The notes under the pieces were generated by a model that saw nothing but the letters and a program-made list of their open reading frames with translations, had not been told where the DNA came from and ran no database searches. The position numbers were made by a program, and so were the translations under genes. From Rhodoferax sp. AJA081-3 (lineage in GTDB: Bacteria; Pseudomonadota; Gammaproteobacteria; Burkholderiales; Burkholderiaceae_C), in NCBI RefSeq assembly GCF_017798165.1, contig NZ_CP059068.1, positions 1,736,001 to 1,800,000 of the forward strand: DNA of 64,000 nt. Direction: 5' to 3'. This document shows, one piece after another, positions 56,756 through 64,000 of this stretch (position 1 is the first letter of the stretch; every line of letters begins with the position of its first letter).

Positions 56756-56786
56756 GGCCGCATAATAGCCCTGAATCCCACTCCCG

Positions 56787-58064
56787 TCACCTTTTCGCGG
56801 CCTCCCGGTAGGCCTGTGCCGCTGCAGCCATATCCTGGCGCTGCTCGGCCATCTGGGCCAATGCCAACCAGGTGTCACGGGCAAGTTCCGAGTCCTGCAA
56901 CATGGCCAGTGACTGCTTGAACAACTGCTGCGATTTGCCCCACAGGCTCAGGCGCATACACACCACACCGGCCAGGTATTGCAACACCGCGTCGCGCGGG
57001 TTGCTCATTTGTGCGGTCTCTATGCGGCTCAACCACGCGGCATCCGGGGCACCGTCAGCAGCCGCAAAACCACGCTCCAGCACCCGGGCCAAGCGTTCCC
57101 GCTGTGCCAGCGTCAACGCGTCATGGCGTTGCACCATGGTGTCCCAAACGGGCAACAACCACTGGCGCGACACGGCCACCGCGCCACCGTGCGCGAGCAG
57201 ACGCTCCGCCGCTTCAAACACAACCTCTGGCACCTGTTGCTCTGCACTGTCCAAAGAATCCCATGCCCGCTGGATCTGCACACTGTCGTGTGCGGACCGG
57301 ATCAGCTCGATAGCCAGACCCCGCGCAATGCTTTTGCCTGCGGCTTCCGAATAGGCCCGGTGCTTAGTCAACAGGCGCACCGTCTCCAGGGCCAACTGCA
57401 ATTGACCCGACTGGCGTGCAGCCCTGAAACGCAGGCGCAGGGCCAACGTGCGCCGGGAGGCACCTTGCGGCAACTGATCCAGCCACTGCACGGCGGCAGG
57501 CGCGTCGCGGTCGTCCAGCGCCCATTGGGCCCCCCTGAGCTGCACACCCTCGCGCACGTCTTGCGATTCGCGTCCCGCGGCCTCCTGCAGGGCCAACTGG
57601 AAATGGTTGTCACGCAGGCTGCGGTTCTGCAGGGCATGGGCGCTTTCCGCGGCCAGCACATGGGACAAGGTGCGCAGACGCCCACCGTAAGCCAGGCGTT
57701 CTCCGCTGCGCTTGAGCGAATCTTCCAAAGAGATGACCAGTTCGGCCGCCTTGCGCGCCCGCACATAACGCCCCGCTGCCAGGTGCAACAGCGAATCCAG
57801 CAAGGTCGTGTGCATGGCACGTTCTTTTTGCTGCAAACGCCAGTTGCGCGCCTGGTGTGGAATATTCGTCAGGGCAGACAGGGCCCGCATGGCCAGGTGC
57901 AAGGTCAGAAACCCGGCCGCCAACAACAACAAAAACAGGTTCAACGACAGGTCCACCCGGTGGGGTGGCAGGAACAGGGTCACGGTGCCTGCGTTGTTGC
58001 CCGCAAACAGCGCGCTGGCCACTGCGACCGCGAACAGCGCCATCAGCCACAGTGCGACCCGCAT
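56787..58064 (-). CDS. hemY: HemY-like membrane TPR protein
   Basis: 425 residues. Two N-terminal membrane helices (about 1-20 and 40-62) and TPR-like helical repeats in the periplasmic or cytoplasmic part. The proteobacterial HemY family is found in the hemCDXY cluster; its exact role in heme synthesis is unknown, and it is not the protoporphyrinogen oxidase also called HemY. It starts two bases after the hemX stop. Confidence 0.9.
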   Translation of the reverse strand: MRVALWLMALFAVAVASALFAGNNAGTVTLFLPPHRVDLSLNLFLLLLAAGFLTLHLAMRALSALTNIPHQARNWRLQQKERAMHTTLLDSLLHLAAGRYVRARKAAELVISLEDSLKRSGERLAYGGRLRTLSHVLAAESAHALQNRSLRDNHFQLALQEAAGRESQDVREGVQLRGAQWALDDRDAPAAVQWLDQLPQGASRRTLALRLRFRAARQSGQLQLALETVRLLTKHRAYSEAAGKSIARGLAIELIRSAHDSVQIQRAWDSLDSAEQQVPEVVFEAAERLLAHGGAVAVSRQWLLPVWDTMVQRHDALTLAQRERLARVLERGFAAADGAPDAAWLSRIETAQMSNPRDAVLQYLAGVVCMRLSLWGKSQQLFKQSLAMLQDSELARDTWLALAQMAEQRQDMAAAAQAYREAAKR

Positions 58065-58066
58065 GC

Positions 58067-59122
58067 TCAGCGCCCCGCCGCAGCCGTTGACAAGGCCGCC
58101 AGGGTGTCCTCCACCCGGGGCAGCTCCAGTGCTTTCAACTGGCCACGCACCTGCTGCAACTGCGCACTGGCGGTCTGCGTCTTGCGCGATGACGCATCAA
58201 AATACCGCCCCACCGCCACCGACGCGGCGGCCAGATCCGAACGCACCGAATCGATCTGGCGCGACAACAAGCCCAGGCGGGCATTCAGCAGTTTGAGCTT
58301 GAGGTTTTCCCGCAGAAAAAAAGACTGTTCGGGCGACAACAGGGCCGCGTCCGGGTCTGCAATACGGCTGACCCGCACCAGGCTGCGCACCTCATCCCGC
58401 ACCAACAGGCCCAAGCGCACCCACCAGTCAGCAACCGCTTCCTCGGGTTTGCGTTTGAGCGTGTCATTGGGTCGGCTAGTCGGCAGGGCGTTGGCAACCG
58501 GCAATTCATCCGCCAGCAAGACCAGCTCGTCCAGCTTGACCAACAGGGCGGGCGTGTCCGCCAGGGCCGTAGCCTTGATGCGGCTGATGTCACGGGTGAT
58601 GGCACGTTGCACCGGTGTCAAGCGGGGCTGCGCCGCCCGGGCTACGCGCAGTTCAGCACTTTTGAGCGCGGCCAGCAGCGGCTCCACACTGCCGGTCAAT
58701 TGGGCCTGTTGTTGTGCCAGGCGCAGCGCGCTTTCAATATCAACCACCAGGTTTTCGTCACGCGAGCGCGACAGGCTTTGCATCAGCTCTTCGAGCTGGC
58801 TGCGTTGCAGGGAGACTTCACTGAGCCGGGCCTCGGCAACCGCCAGCTTGGCGGCGGTCTCCATGGCCAACTCCTGGGCTTGCCGGGCGGTGGCCCGGGC
58901 CTCGACAGCTTGGCTGCCCGCATCTGCACTTTGGCGCGCCAGCTGTTCCTGGATGTTGCCCAATTTTTGCCACAGCAGCACACTGATAACCAGGGCAACC
59001 CCGGCGACTAATGCTATGGCCCATTGCAACCGCATAGCCGTTGACTTGGGCTGGCCTGGGGCGGGTGCCGGCGAGCCCTCCGAAGGCGCACTCGCCACGG
59101 TAAGGCTGGGCTCTGTGTTCAT
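58067..59122 (-). CDS. hemX: HemX-like membrane protein
   Basis: 351 residues from ATG 59122. A Pro/Ala-rich cytoplasmic tail, one membrane helix (about 32-52) and a long coiled coil (about 55-115: LARQSADAGSQAVEARATARQ..), then an alpha-helical domain. Annotated in some genomes as uroporphyrinogen-III methyltransferase, but it lacks the SAM-binding fold; a role in organising heme enzymes is likely. Overlaps hemD by four bases. Confidence 0.9.
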   Translation of the reverse strand: MNTEPSLTVASAPSEGSPAPAPGQPKSTAMRLQWAIALVAGVALVISVLLWQKLGNIQEQLARQSADAGSQAVEARATARQAQELAMETAAKLAVAEARLSEVSLQRSQLEELMQSLSRSRDENLVVDIESALRLAQQQAQLTGSVEPLLAALKSAELRVARAAQPRLTPVQRAITRDISRIKATALADTPALLVKLDELVLLADELPVANALPTSRPNDTLKRKPEEAVADWWVRLGLLVRDEVRSLVRVSRIADPDAALLSPEQSFFLRENLKLKLLNARLGLLSRQIDSVRSDLAAASVAVGRYFDASSRKTQTASAQLQQVRGQLKALELPRVEDTLAALSTAAAGR

Positions 59123-59940
59123 GCCACCGATTCTATAGACGCCATCAAAGCGGCCAGCGTGGGGCGTGACTCGCAAACAACAGAAAAACCAGCCTTGCGG
59201 GCCGCTTGTGCAATGCGGCTGTGGGTGACCACTGCCTTGGCCTGGGTCCAGGACTGGTCAGCGCAGGTGGCGACCAGATTGCCGATGGCTTCCGAGCTGC
59301 TGAACAGCCACACGGAGCCGTCGGCCGCCGCGTCGCGCACCAGGGCGCGGTCACTCTCCGACAGTTCGGGCGGACGCCGCTGGTACGAGACCACAAACTC
59401 CACGCTGCCGCCCGCGGCGCGCACCTGTTCGGCAAACCAGTCGCGCCCCACACCGTCGGCCGCCTTGTCTGCGCCTGTTGCGCCGGGCGAAGCATCACTG
59501 CTGCTACCGCTGCCCCGCACGATCAACACGCGGTAACCAGGCTGCACCCGCTGCGCCACCACGGCCCACAACGCCTCGGAGTCAAACTGCTCGGCCGCAC
59601 GGTCCGGCATGTCGATGCTACGCACATCCACCTGCGCCCGCTTCAGAGCCGACAAACTGCCAGGTCCGGTCACGAATGCTCTGATATTGGTAGCACCAGG
59701 CATACCAAACACGGGGGCTGCAGGTGGTTTTGACGCAAAGAAATGTTCTACGGCATTACCGCTGACAAACATCACGGCGTCGAATTCGGTGATGCGTTCC
59801 CAGGCGGCGGCCACGGCCGCCGGGTCGGGTGGGGGCAACACACCAATCAAGGGCAGGGCCAGGGCTTTGTACCCGGCATCATTCAGCGCATGGACCCACT
59901 GCGCGGCTTCCTGGGTTGGGCGGGTAACGATGACACGCAT
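59119..59940 (-). CDS. hemD: Uroporphyrinogen-III synthase
   Basis: 273 residues. RVIVTRPTQEAAQWVHALNDAGYKALALPLIGV opens the first of two alpha/beta lobes; FVSGNAVEHFF and WLFSSSEAIGNL are family signatures. Closes hydroxymethylbilane into uroporphyrinogen III. An insertion with Ser/Ala/Gly (about 150-165) is longer than usual. It starts three bases after the hemC stop. Confidence 0.93.
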   Translation of the reverse strand: MRVIVTRPTQEAAQWVHALNDAGYKALALPLIGVLPPPDPAAVAAAWERITEFDAVMFVSGNAVEHFFASKPPAAPVFGMPGATNIRAFVTGPGSLSALKRAQVDVRSIDMPDRAAEQFDSEALWAVVAQRVQPGYRVLIVRGSGSSSDASPGATGADKAADGVGRDWFAEQVRAAGGSVEFVVSYQRRPPELSESDRALVRDAAADGSVWLFSSSEAIGNLVATCADQSWTQAKAVVTHSRIAQAARKAGFSVVCESRPTLAALMASIESVA

Positions 59941-59943
59941 GAA

Positions 59944-60870
59944 TCAGACCCCTTGCTCGGACTGCTGGCGCACCTTGGCCTGCAATTGGCGCGCGACTGC
60001 TTCACCCAATGCCGTGGCGGCTGGCGCATCTGTTACGGCACCCTGCGCCTGTGCGTGCACCAGAGGCAACACACCGTCCGGGTCACCCCAGACTGCGCGG
60101 ATGCTCAACACATCACCCTGCAATGTGGCGTAGGCCGCCAGCGGCATGGAGCAGCTGCCACCCATCACGCGGCTGACAGCCCGCTCGGCCGACACGGCCA
60201 ACCAGGTCGGCGTGTGTAACAGCGGCTGCAAAACCTGCACCACATCGGCACGGCCCGCGCGCAACTCGATACCCAAGGCGCCCTGACCGGCCGCCGGCAG
60301 CATCTCTTCGGGGCTGAAGGTTGCACGGATACGGGACTCCAAACCCAGGCGCTTGAGCCCGGCAGCTGCCAGCACAATGCCGTCGTACAGGCCATCGTCC
60401 AGTTTCTTCAAACGGGTGTCCAGGTTGCCGCGCAACCCTTCAATTTTGAGATCGGGGCGCAAGGCGCGTACCAAAGCCATGCGCCGCAGGCTCGATGTGC
60501 CGACCACCGCGCCCTGCGGCAGATCGGCCAGGGAGGCATAACGGCTGGATACCCAGGCATCGCGTGGGTCTTCCCGCTCCATGACACAGGCCAGGCTAAA
60601 GCCTTCGGGCAGCTCCATGGGTACGTCTTTGAGCGAATGCACGGCCAGGTCAGCCTGCCCGGCCTCCAGGGCGACTTCGAGCTCTTTGACGAACAGGCCC
60701 TTGCCGCCGACCTTGGAGAGTGAACGGTCCAGAATCTGGTCGCCCTTGGTGGTCATGCCCAACAGGGTGACCTGGTGGCCTTGCTGTTCGAGCAATGCCT
60801 TGACATGCCCCGCTTGCCACAGAGCCAAGCGGCTCTCGCGTGTGGCGATTGTTAAATTGTGTGCTGCCAT
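59944..60870 (-). CDS. hemC: Porphobilinogen deaminase
   Basis: 308 residues. Polymerises four porphobilinogens to hydroxymethylbilane. [21 protein letters not shown] and the dipyrromethane-cofactor Cys240 ([12 protein letters not shown]) are in place. It is divergent from ppc with 60 bases between the starts; ATG 60870 is supported by AGAGGCCATGG context only weakly. Confidence 0.96.
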   Translation of the reverse strand: MAAHNLTIATRESRLALWQAGHVKALLEQQGHQVTLLGMTTKGDQILDRSLSKVGGKGLFVKELEVALEAGQADLAVHSLKDVPMELPEGFSLACVMEREDPRDAWVSSRYASLADLPQGAVVGTSSLRRMALVRALRPDLKIEGLRGNLDTRLKKLDDGLYDGIVLAAAGLKRLGLESRIRATFSPEEMLPAAGQGALGIELRAGRADVVQVLQPLLHTPTWLAVSAERAVSRVMGGSCSMPLAAYATLQGDVLSIRAVWGDPDGVLPLVHAQAQGAVTDAPAATALGEAVARQLQAKVRQQSEQGV

Positions 60871-60930
60871 GGCCTCTAGTCGTAACCCATTTGTAATCTA
60901 TTGCGGGTGGTCAATGCTAGCATGGGCACC

Positions 60931-63786
60931 ATGAAAACTGTACCCGCCCCAGCCCCCGCCAAACGCGCAAAAGACAACGAACGCCCCCTGGTGGAGGACA
61001 TCCGCCTGCTGGGTCGGATACTGGGTGACGAAATCCGCGAACAAGAGGGTGATGCGGCCTTTGAGTTGATAGAAAAAATCCGCACCCTGTCCGTCGCCTT
61101 TCGCCGCGATGCCGACCAGGAAGCTGACAAAGCGCTCAAGAAGCTGCTCAAAGGGCTGAGCGGCGACCAGACGGTGAGTGTGATCCGCGCCTTCACCTAT
61201 TTCTCGCACCTGGCCAACCTGGCCGAAGACCGCCACCACATCCGCCGCCGCGCCATCCACGAGCGCGCGGGCGACACACAAGAAGGCAGCATCGATGTAG
61301 CCATGTCGCGCCTGCGCTGGGCCGGCATTGCGCCCAAGACCATCTCCAGCACACTGGCGCAAAGTTATGTGTCGCCGGTGCTGACCGCCCACCCCACCGA
61401 GGTGCAGCGCAAGAGTATTCTGGACGCCGAGCGCGGCATTGCCCGACTACTGACCGAGCGTGACGAGATCAAGATGCGCAGCGCCTTTTTTGAGAACAAG
61501 AAGGATGCCCTCAGTGCCCGCGAACTCGCCGCCAATGAAGCCCAGATGCGCGCGCGTGTCATGCAGCTGTGGCAGACCCGGCTGCTGCGCTTCAACAAGC
61601 TCACCGTGGCCGATGAAGTGGAGAACGCGCTGAGTTATTACGAATCGACTTTCCTGCGCGAGATACCCAAGCTGTATGCCAACCTGGAGCAACTGCTGGG
61701 TAACAACCAGCCCGTGCACAGTTTCTTGCGCATGGGCCAATGGATCGGCGGTGACCGTGATGGCAACCCCAACGTCAGCGCACAGACGCTGGACTACGCG
61801 CTGCGCCGGCAGGCCGAAGTGGCCCTGCGCCACTACCTGACCGAGGTGCATTACCTGGGCGGCGAGCTGTCGGTGTCCGCCATGCTGAACGAGTGCACGC
61901 CGGAGATGAAGGCGTTGGCCGAAAGCTCACCCGACCAGAACGTGCACCGCATGGACGAACCCTACCGCCGCGCCCTCACCGGCGTTTATGCGCGCCTGGC
62001 CGCTACCCTGAAAGAACTGACCGGCACCGAGGCCGCGCGCCACGCGGTGGCACCACAAAACCCGTACAAACGCTCGCAAGAGTTTGCGGCCGAGCTGCGC
62101 ACCATCGAGGCCTCGCTCAAAGCCAACCATGGCTCTGCGCTGGTGGCCGAACGCCTGCACCCGCTGATCCGCGCGGTAGATGTATTTGGCTTCCACCTGG
62201 CCACGGTGGACCTGCGCCAGAGCTCCGATAAACACGAAGAAGTGGTTGCCGAACTGCTGGCCACTGCCCGCATCGAGACCAACTACTCCGCCCTGGACGA
62301 AGCCGCCAAACGCAAGCTGCTGATGGGCCTGCTGGGCGACGCGCGTGCGCTGCAGGTGCATGGCATCAGTTACTCGGCGCATACCCAAAGTGAGCTGGCC
62401 ATTTTCTCGGCCGCCAAGGTGATGCGTGAACGTTTTGGCCACGAGGCGATACGCCACTACATCATCAGCCACACCGAAACCGTCAGCGATTTGCTGGAAG
62501 TGCTGCTGCTGCAAAAAGAGGTGGGCTTGATGCGCGGTGTGCTGAACGGCCCCGCCACTTCTACCGGCGCTGACCCGCTGAGCCCCGTCTGTGACCTGAT
62601 TGTGGTGCCGCTGTTTGAAACCATCGAAGACCTGCGCAATGCCGCGCCCATCATGCGCGAGTTTTACGCCCTGCCAGGCATCGCGGCCCTGGTACAGCGC
62701 AGTGGTGGCGAGCAGGACATCATGCTGGGTTACTCCGACAGCAACAAGGATGGCGGCATCTTCACCAGCAACTGGGAGCTGTACCGCGCGGAGATTGCGC
62801 TGGTGGAGTTGTTTGACGAACTCGCGAAGAGCCATCCCATCCAGCTGCGCATGTTCCACGGCCGTGGCGGCACCGTAGGCCGCGGTGGCGGCCCCAGCTA
62901 CGAGGCGATTCTGGCCCAACCCCCGGGCACGGTGCGCGGCCAGATCCGCCTGACCGAGCAGGGTGAGGTGATTGGCTCCAAATACGCCAACCCCGAGATC
63001 GGCCGACGCAACCTGGAAACCCTGGTCGCCGCCACGCTGGAAGCCACGCTGCTGCAACCCACCAAGTCCGCCACCAAGGCCTACCTGGACGCAGCGGCCG
63101 AACTGTCGCGCAACAGCATGGCCGCCTACCGCGCGCTGGTGTACGAGACCCCCGGTTTTACCGAATATTTTTTCAGCTCTACGCCCATACGGGAGATCGC
63201 CGAACTGAACATCGGCTCGCGCCCTGCGTCGCGCAAGGCCTCACAGCGCATTGAAGACCTGCGCGCCATCCCCTGGGGCTTTAGCTGGGGCCAGTGCCGC
63301 CTGACCCTGCCCGGTTGGTATGGCTTTGGCTCGGCCGTGCAGGCTTTTATCAGCGCCGGCACACCTGCGGAGCAAAAAGAGCGCACCGCCCTGCTGCAGA
63401 AGATGTACCGCCAGTGGCCCTTCTTCAAGACCCTGTTGTCGAACATGGACATGGTGATGGCCAAGAGTGATCTGGCGCTGGCCTCACGTTATTCGGAGCT
63501 GGTGGCCGACGCGCGGCTGCGCAAGAAAATCTTCACCGCGATTGAGGCCGAATGGCACAGCACGGCCCAGGCACTGGCCACCATCACCGGCGACAAGAAC
63601 CGCCTTGCCAACAACGCGGCGTTGCAGCGCTCCATCCGCCACCGCTTTCCGTATATTGACCCGCTGCACCATTTGCAAGTGGAATTGGTGCGGCGATACC
63701 GGGAAGGCAAGGCGGATGAGCGGGTGCAGCGGGGGATTCATATTTCGATCAACGGGATTGCGGCTGGGTTGCGGAATACGGGGTGA
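60931..63786 (+). CDS. ppc: Phosphoenolpyruvate carboxylase
   Basis: 951 residues from ATG 60931. Makes oxaloacetate from PEP and bicarbonate. Catalytic His in [13 protein letters not shown], Lys/Arg site in [31 protein letters not shown] and the conserved C-terminal end [10 protein letters not shown] are complete. TTG 60901 and ATG 60922 are alternative starts in the same frame. The sequence up to residue 30 is basic and not conserved. Confidence 0.96.
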   Translation: MKTVPAPAPAKRAKDNERPLVEDIRLLGRILGDEIREQEGDAAFELIEKIRTLSVAFRRDADQEADKALKKLLKGLSGDQTVSVIRAFTYFSHLANLAEDRHHIRRRAIHERAGDTQEGSIDVAMSRLRWAGIAPKTISSTLAQSYVSPVLTAHPTEVQRKSILDAERGIARLLTERDEIKMRSAFFENKKDALSARELAANEAQMRARVMQLWQTRLLRFNKLTVADEVENALSYYESTFLREIPKLYANLEQLLGNNQPVHSFLRMGQWIGGDRDGNPNVSAQTLDYALRRQAEVALRHYLTEVHYLGGELSVSAMLNECTPEMKALAESSPDQNVHRMDEPYRRALTGVYARLAATLKELTGTEAARHAVAPQNPYKRSQEFAAELRTIEASLKANHGSALVAERLHPLIRAVDVFGFHLATVDLRQSSDKHEEVVAELLATARIETNYSALDEAAKRKLLMGLLGDARALQVHGISYSAHTQSELAIFSAAKVMRERFGHEAIRHYIISHTETVSDLLEVLLLQKEVGLMRGVLNGPATSTGADPLSPVCDLIVVPLFETIEDLRNAAPIMREFYALPGIAALVQRSGGEQDIMLGYSDSNKDGGIFTSNWELYRAEIALVELFDELAKSHPIQLRMFHGRGGTVGRGGGPSYEAILAQPPGTVRGQIRLTEQGEVIGSKYANPEIGRRNLETLVAATLEATLLQPTKSATKAYLDAAAELSRNSMAAYRALVYETPGFTEYFFSSTPIREIAELNIGSRPASRKASQRIEDLRAIPWGFSWGQCRLTLPGWYGFGSAVQAFISAGTPAEQKERTALLQKMYRQWPFFKTLLSNMDMVMAKSDLALASRYSELVADARLRKKIFTAIEAEWHSTAQALATITGDKNRLANNAALQRSIRHRFPYIDPLHHLQVELVRRYREGKADERVQRGIHISINGIAAGLRNTG

Positions 63787-64000
63787 GTTTCGAACTTCCG
63801 AACTTCCGACTTCCAATATCCGACTCCCCACTCCCCCCAGCCCCCTCGCCCCCGTCGGGCGAGGGGGAGTTTTTAACTGCCGATTTGGGGGCGTCGCGCC
63901 GAATGCGGCACTACAAAAGTGGGGTTACGTTACGGACCTGCTCACTCAGGTCTAGCGCCAGCGGTCGTAAATATTGCAACCGCTTTCGCGCACAGCCACT
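63787..64000. other. Region after ppc
   Basis: Begins with short tandem-like pieces (CGAACTTC twice and CGACTTCC at 63791-63814), then the terminator at 63841-63875. The last 125 bases show no recognisable gene or structure; they may be the edge of the next gene. Confidence 0.5.
63841..63875 (+). terminator. Terminator of ppc
   Basis: Perfect 11-bp stem CCCCCTCGCCC / GGGCGAGGGGG with a 5-base loop CCGTC, followed by AGTTTTT. This is the clearest factor-independent terminator in the window. Confidence 0.92.

Noticed and set aside
56979..59138. 719-codon open frame on the plus strand
   Set aside because: It is antisense to the GGDEF-adjacent hemY, hemX and hemD genes, has biased composition typical of GC-rich shadow frames and no recognisable domain.
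63787..63830. Short tandem pieces after ppc as a CRISPR or VNTR
   Set aside because: Only two exact 8-base units and a partial third; too short and irregular.

Overview
The window looks like a chromosomal segment of a betaproteobacterium of the family Comamonadaceae, most like Rhodoferax or a close relative. This is inferred from the GC-rich coding style, from gene orders typical of betaproteobacteria (rpoE-rseA-rseB-mucD-lepA-lepB-rnc-era-recO-pdxJ-acpS; yceD-rpmF-plsX-fabHDG-acpP-fabF; hemC-hemD-hemX-hemY beside ppc; rluC divergent from rne), and from two families of short dispersed repeats. No rRNA, tRNA, CRISPR array or complete insertion sequence was seen. Almost all of the sequence is coding.

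Layout. 1-4.9 kb: trpA, accD, a YggT membrane protein, lysS and a YgjP-type zinc peptidase. 4.9-9.4 kb: a DUF465 protein, an exported alpha/beta hydrolase with a DUF457 membrane protein, and a metallo-beta-lactamase-fold protein divergent from a LysR regulator. 9.4-21.6 kb is the accessory part: a toxin-first hipA-hipB pair followed by a decayed second copy of part of the LysR gene; an orphan lipoprotein; a PAS-PAS-GGDEF / amine oxidase / bicovalent-FAD oxidase operon whose two oxidases carry Tat signals; a solute-binding protein gene broken by one amber codon; and a cluster of a prodomain-like lipoprotein, a subtilase with a GlyGly-CTERM-like tail and its likely rhombosortase. 21.6-29.1 kb: nagZ, an acetyltransferase coupled to nitronate monooxygenase, a membrane adenylate cyclase, a MurA with Asp in place of the catalytic Cys, and an ankyrin membrane protein.

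29.2-47.4 kb is one long block read leftward. It runs from yceD through fatty-acid synthesis into the sigma-E envelope-stress operon, then LepA, signal peptidase, RNase III, Era, RecO, PdxJ and AcpS. A structured 0.5-kb gap before lepA holds two leftward terminators and DnaA-box-like sites. 47.4-52.1 kb: maf, an RsmI-like methylase, an S49 peptidase, a Rieske protein, a HAD phosphatase and rluC. 52.5-55.6 kb: rne after a 0.5-kb leader. 55.7-60.9 kb: a GAF-GGDEF protein with a degenerate GGEQF motif and hemY-hemX-hemD-hemC. 60.9-63.8 kb: ppc and a strong terminator.

The most interesting signals are the compact protease / sortase / prodomain-lipoprotein cluster, and the roughly 50-bp repeat family. 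Its copies lie not only between genes but also inside the N-terminal coding parts of era and the S49 peptidase gene, at the end of fabH, and at the start sites of trpA and the YgjP gene. Reading was by eye only; family assignments rest on motifs and context, not on searches.
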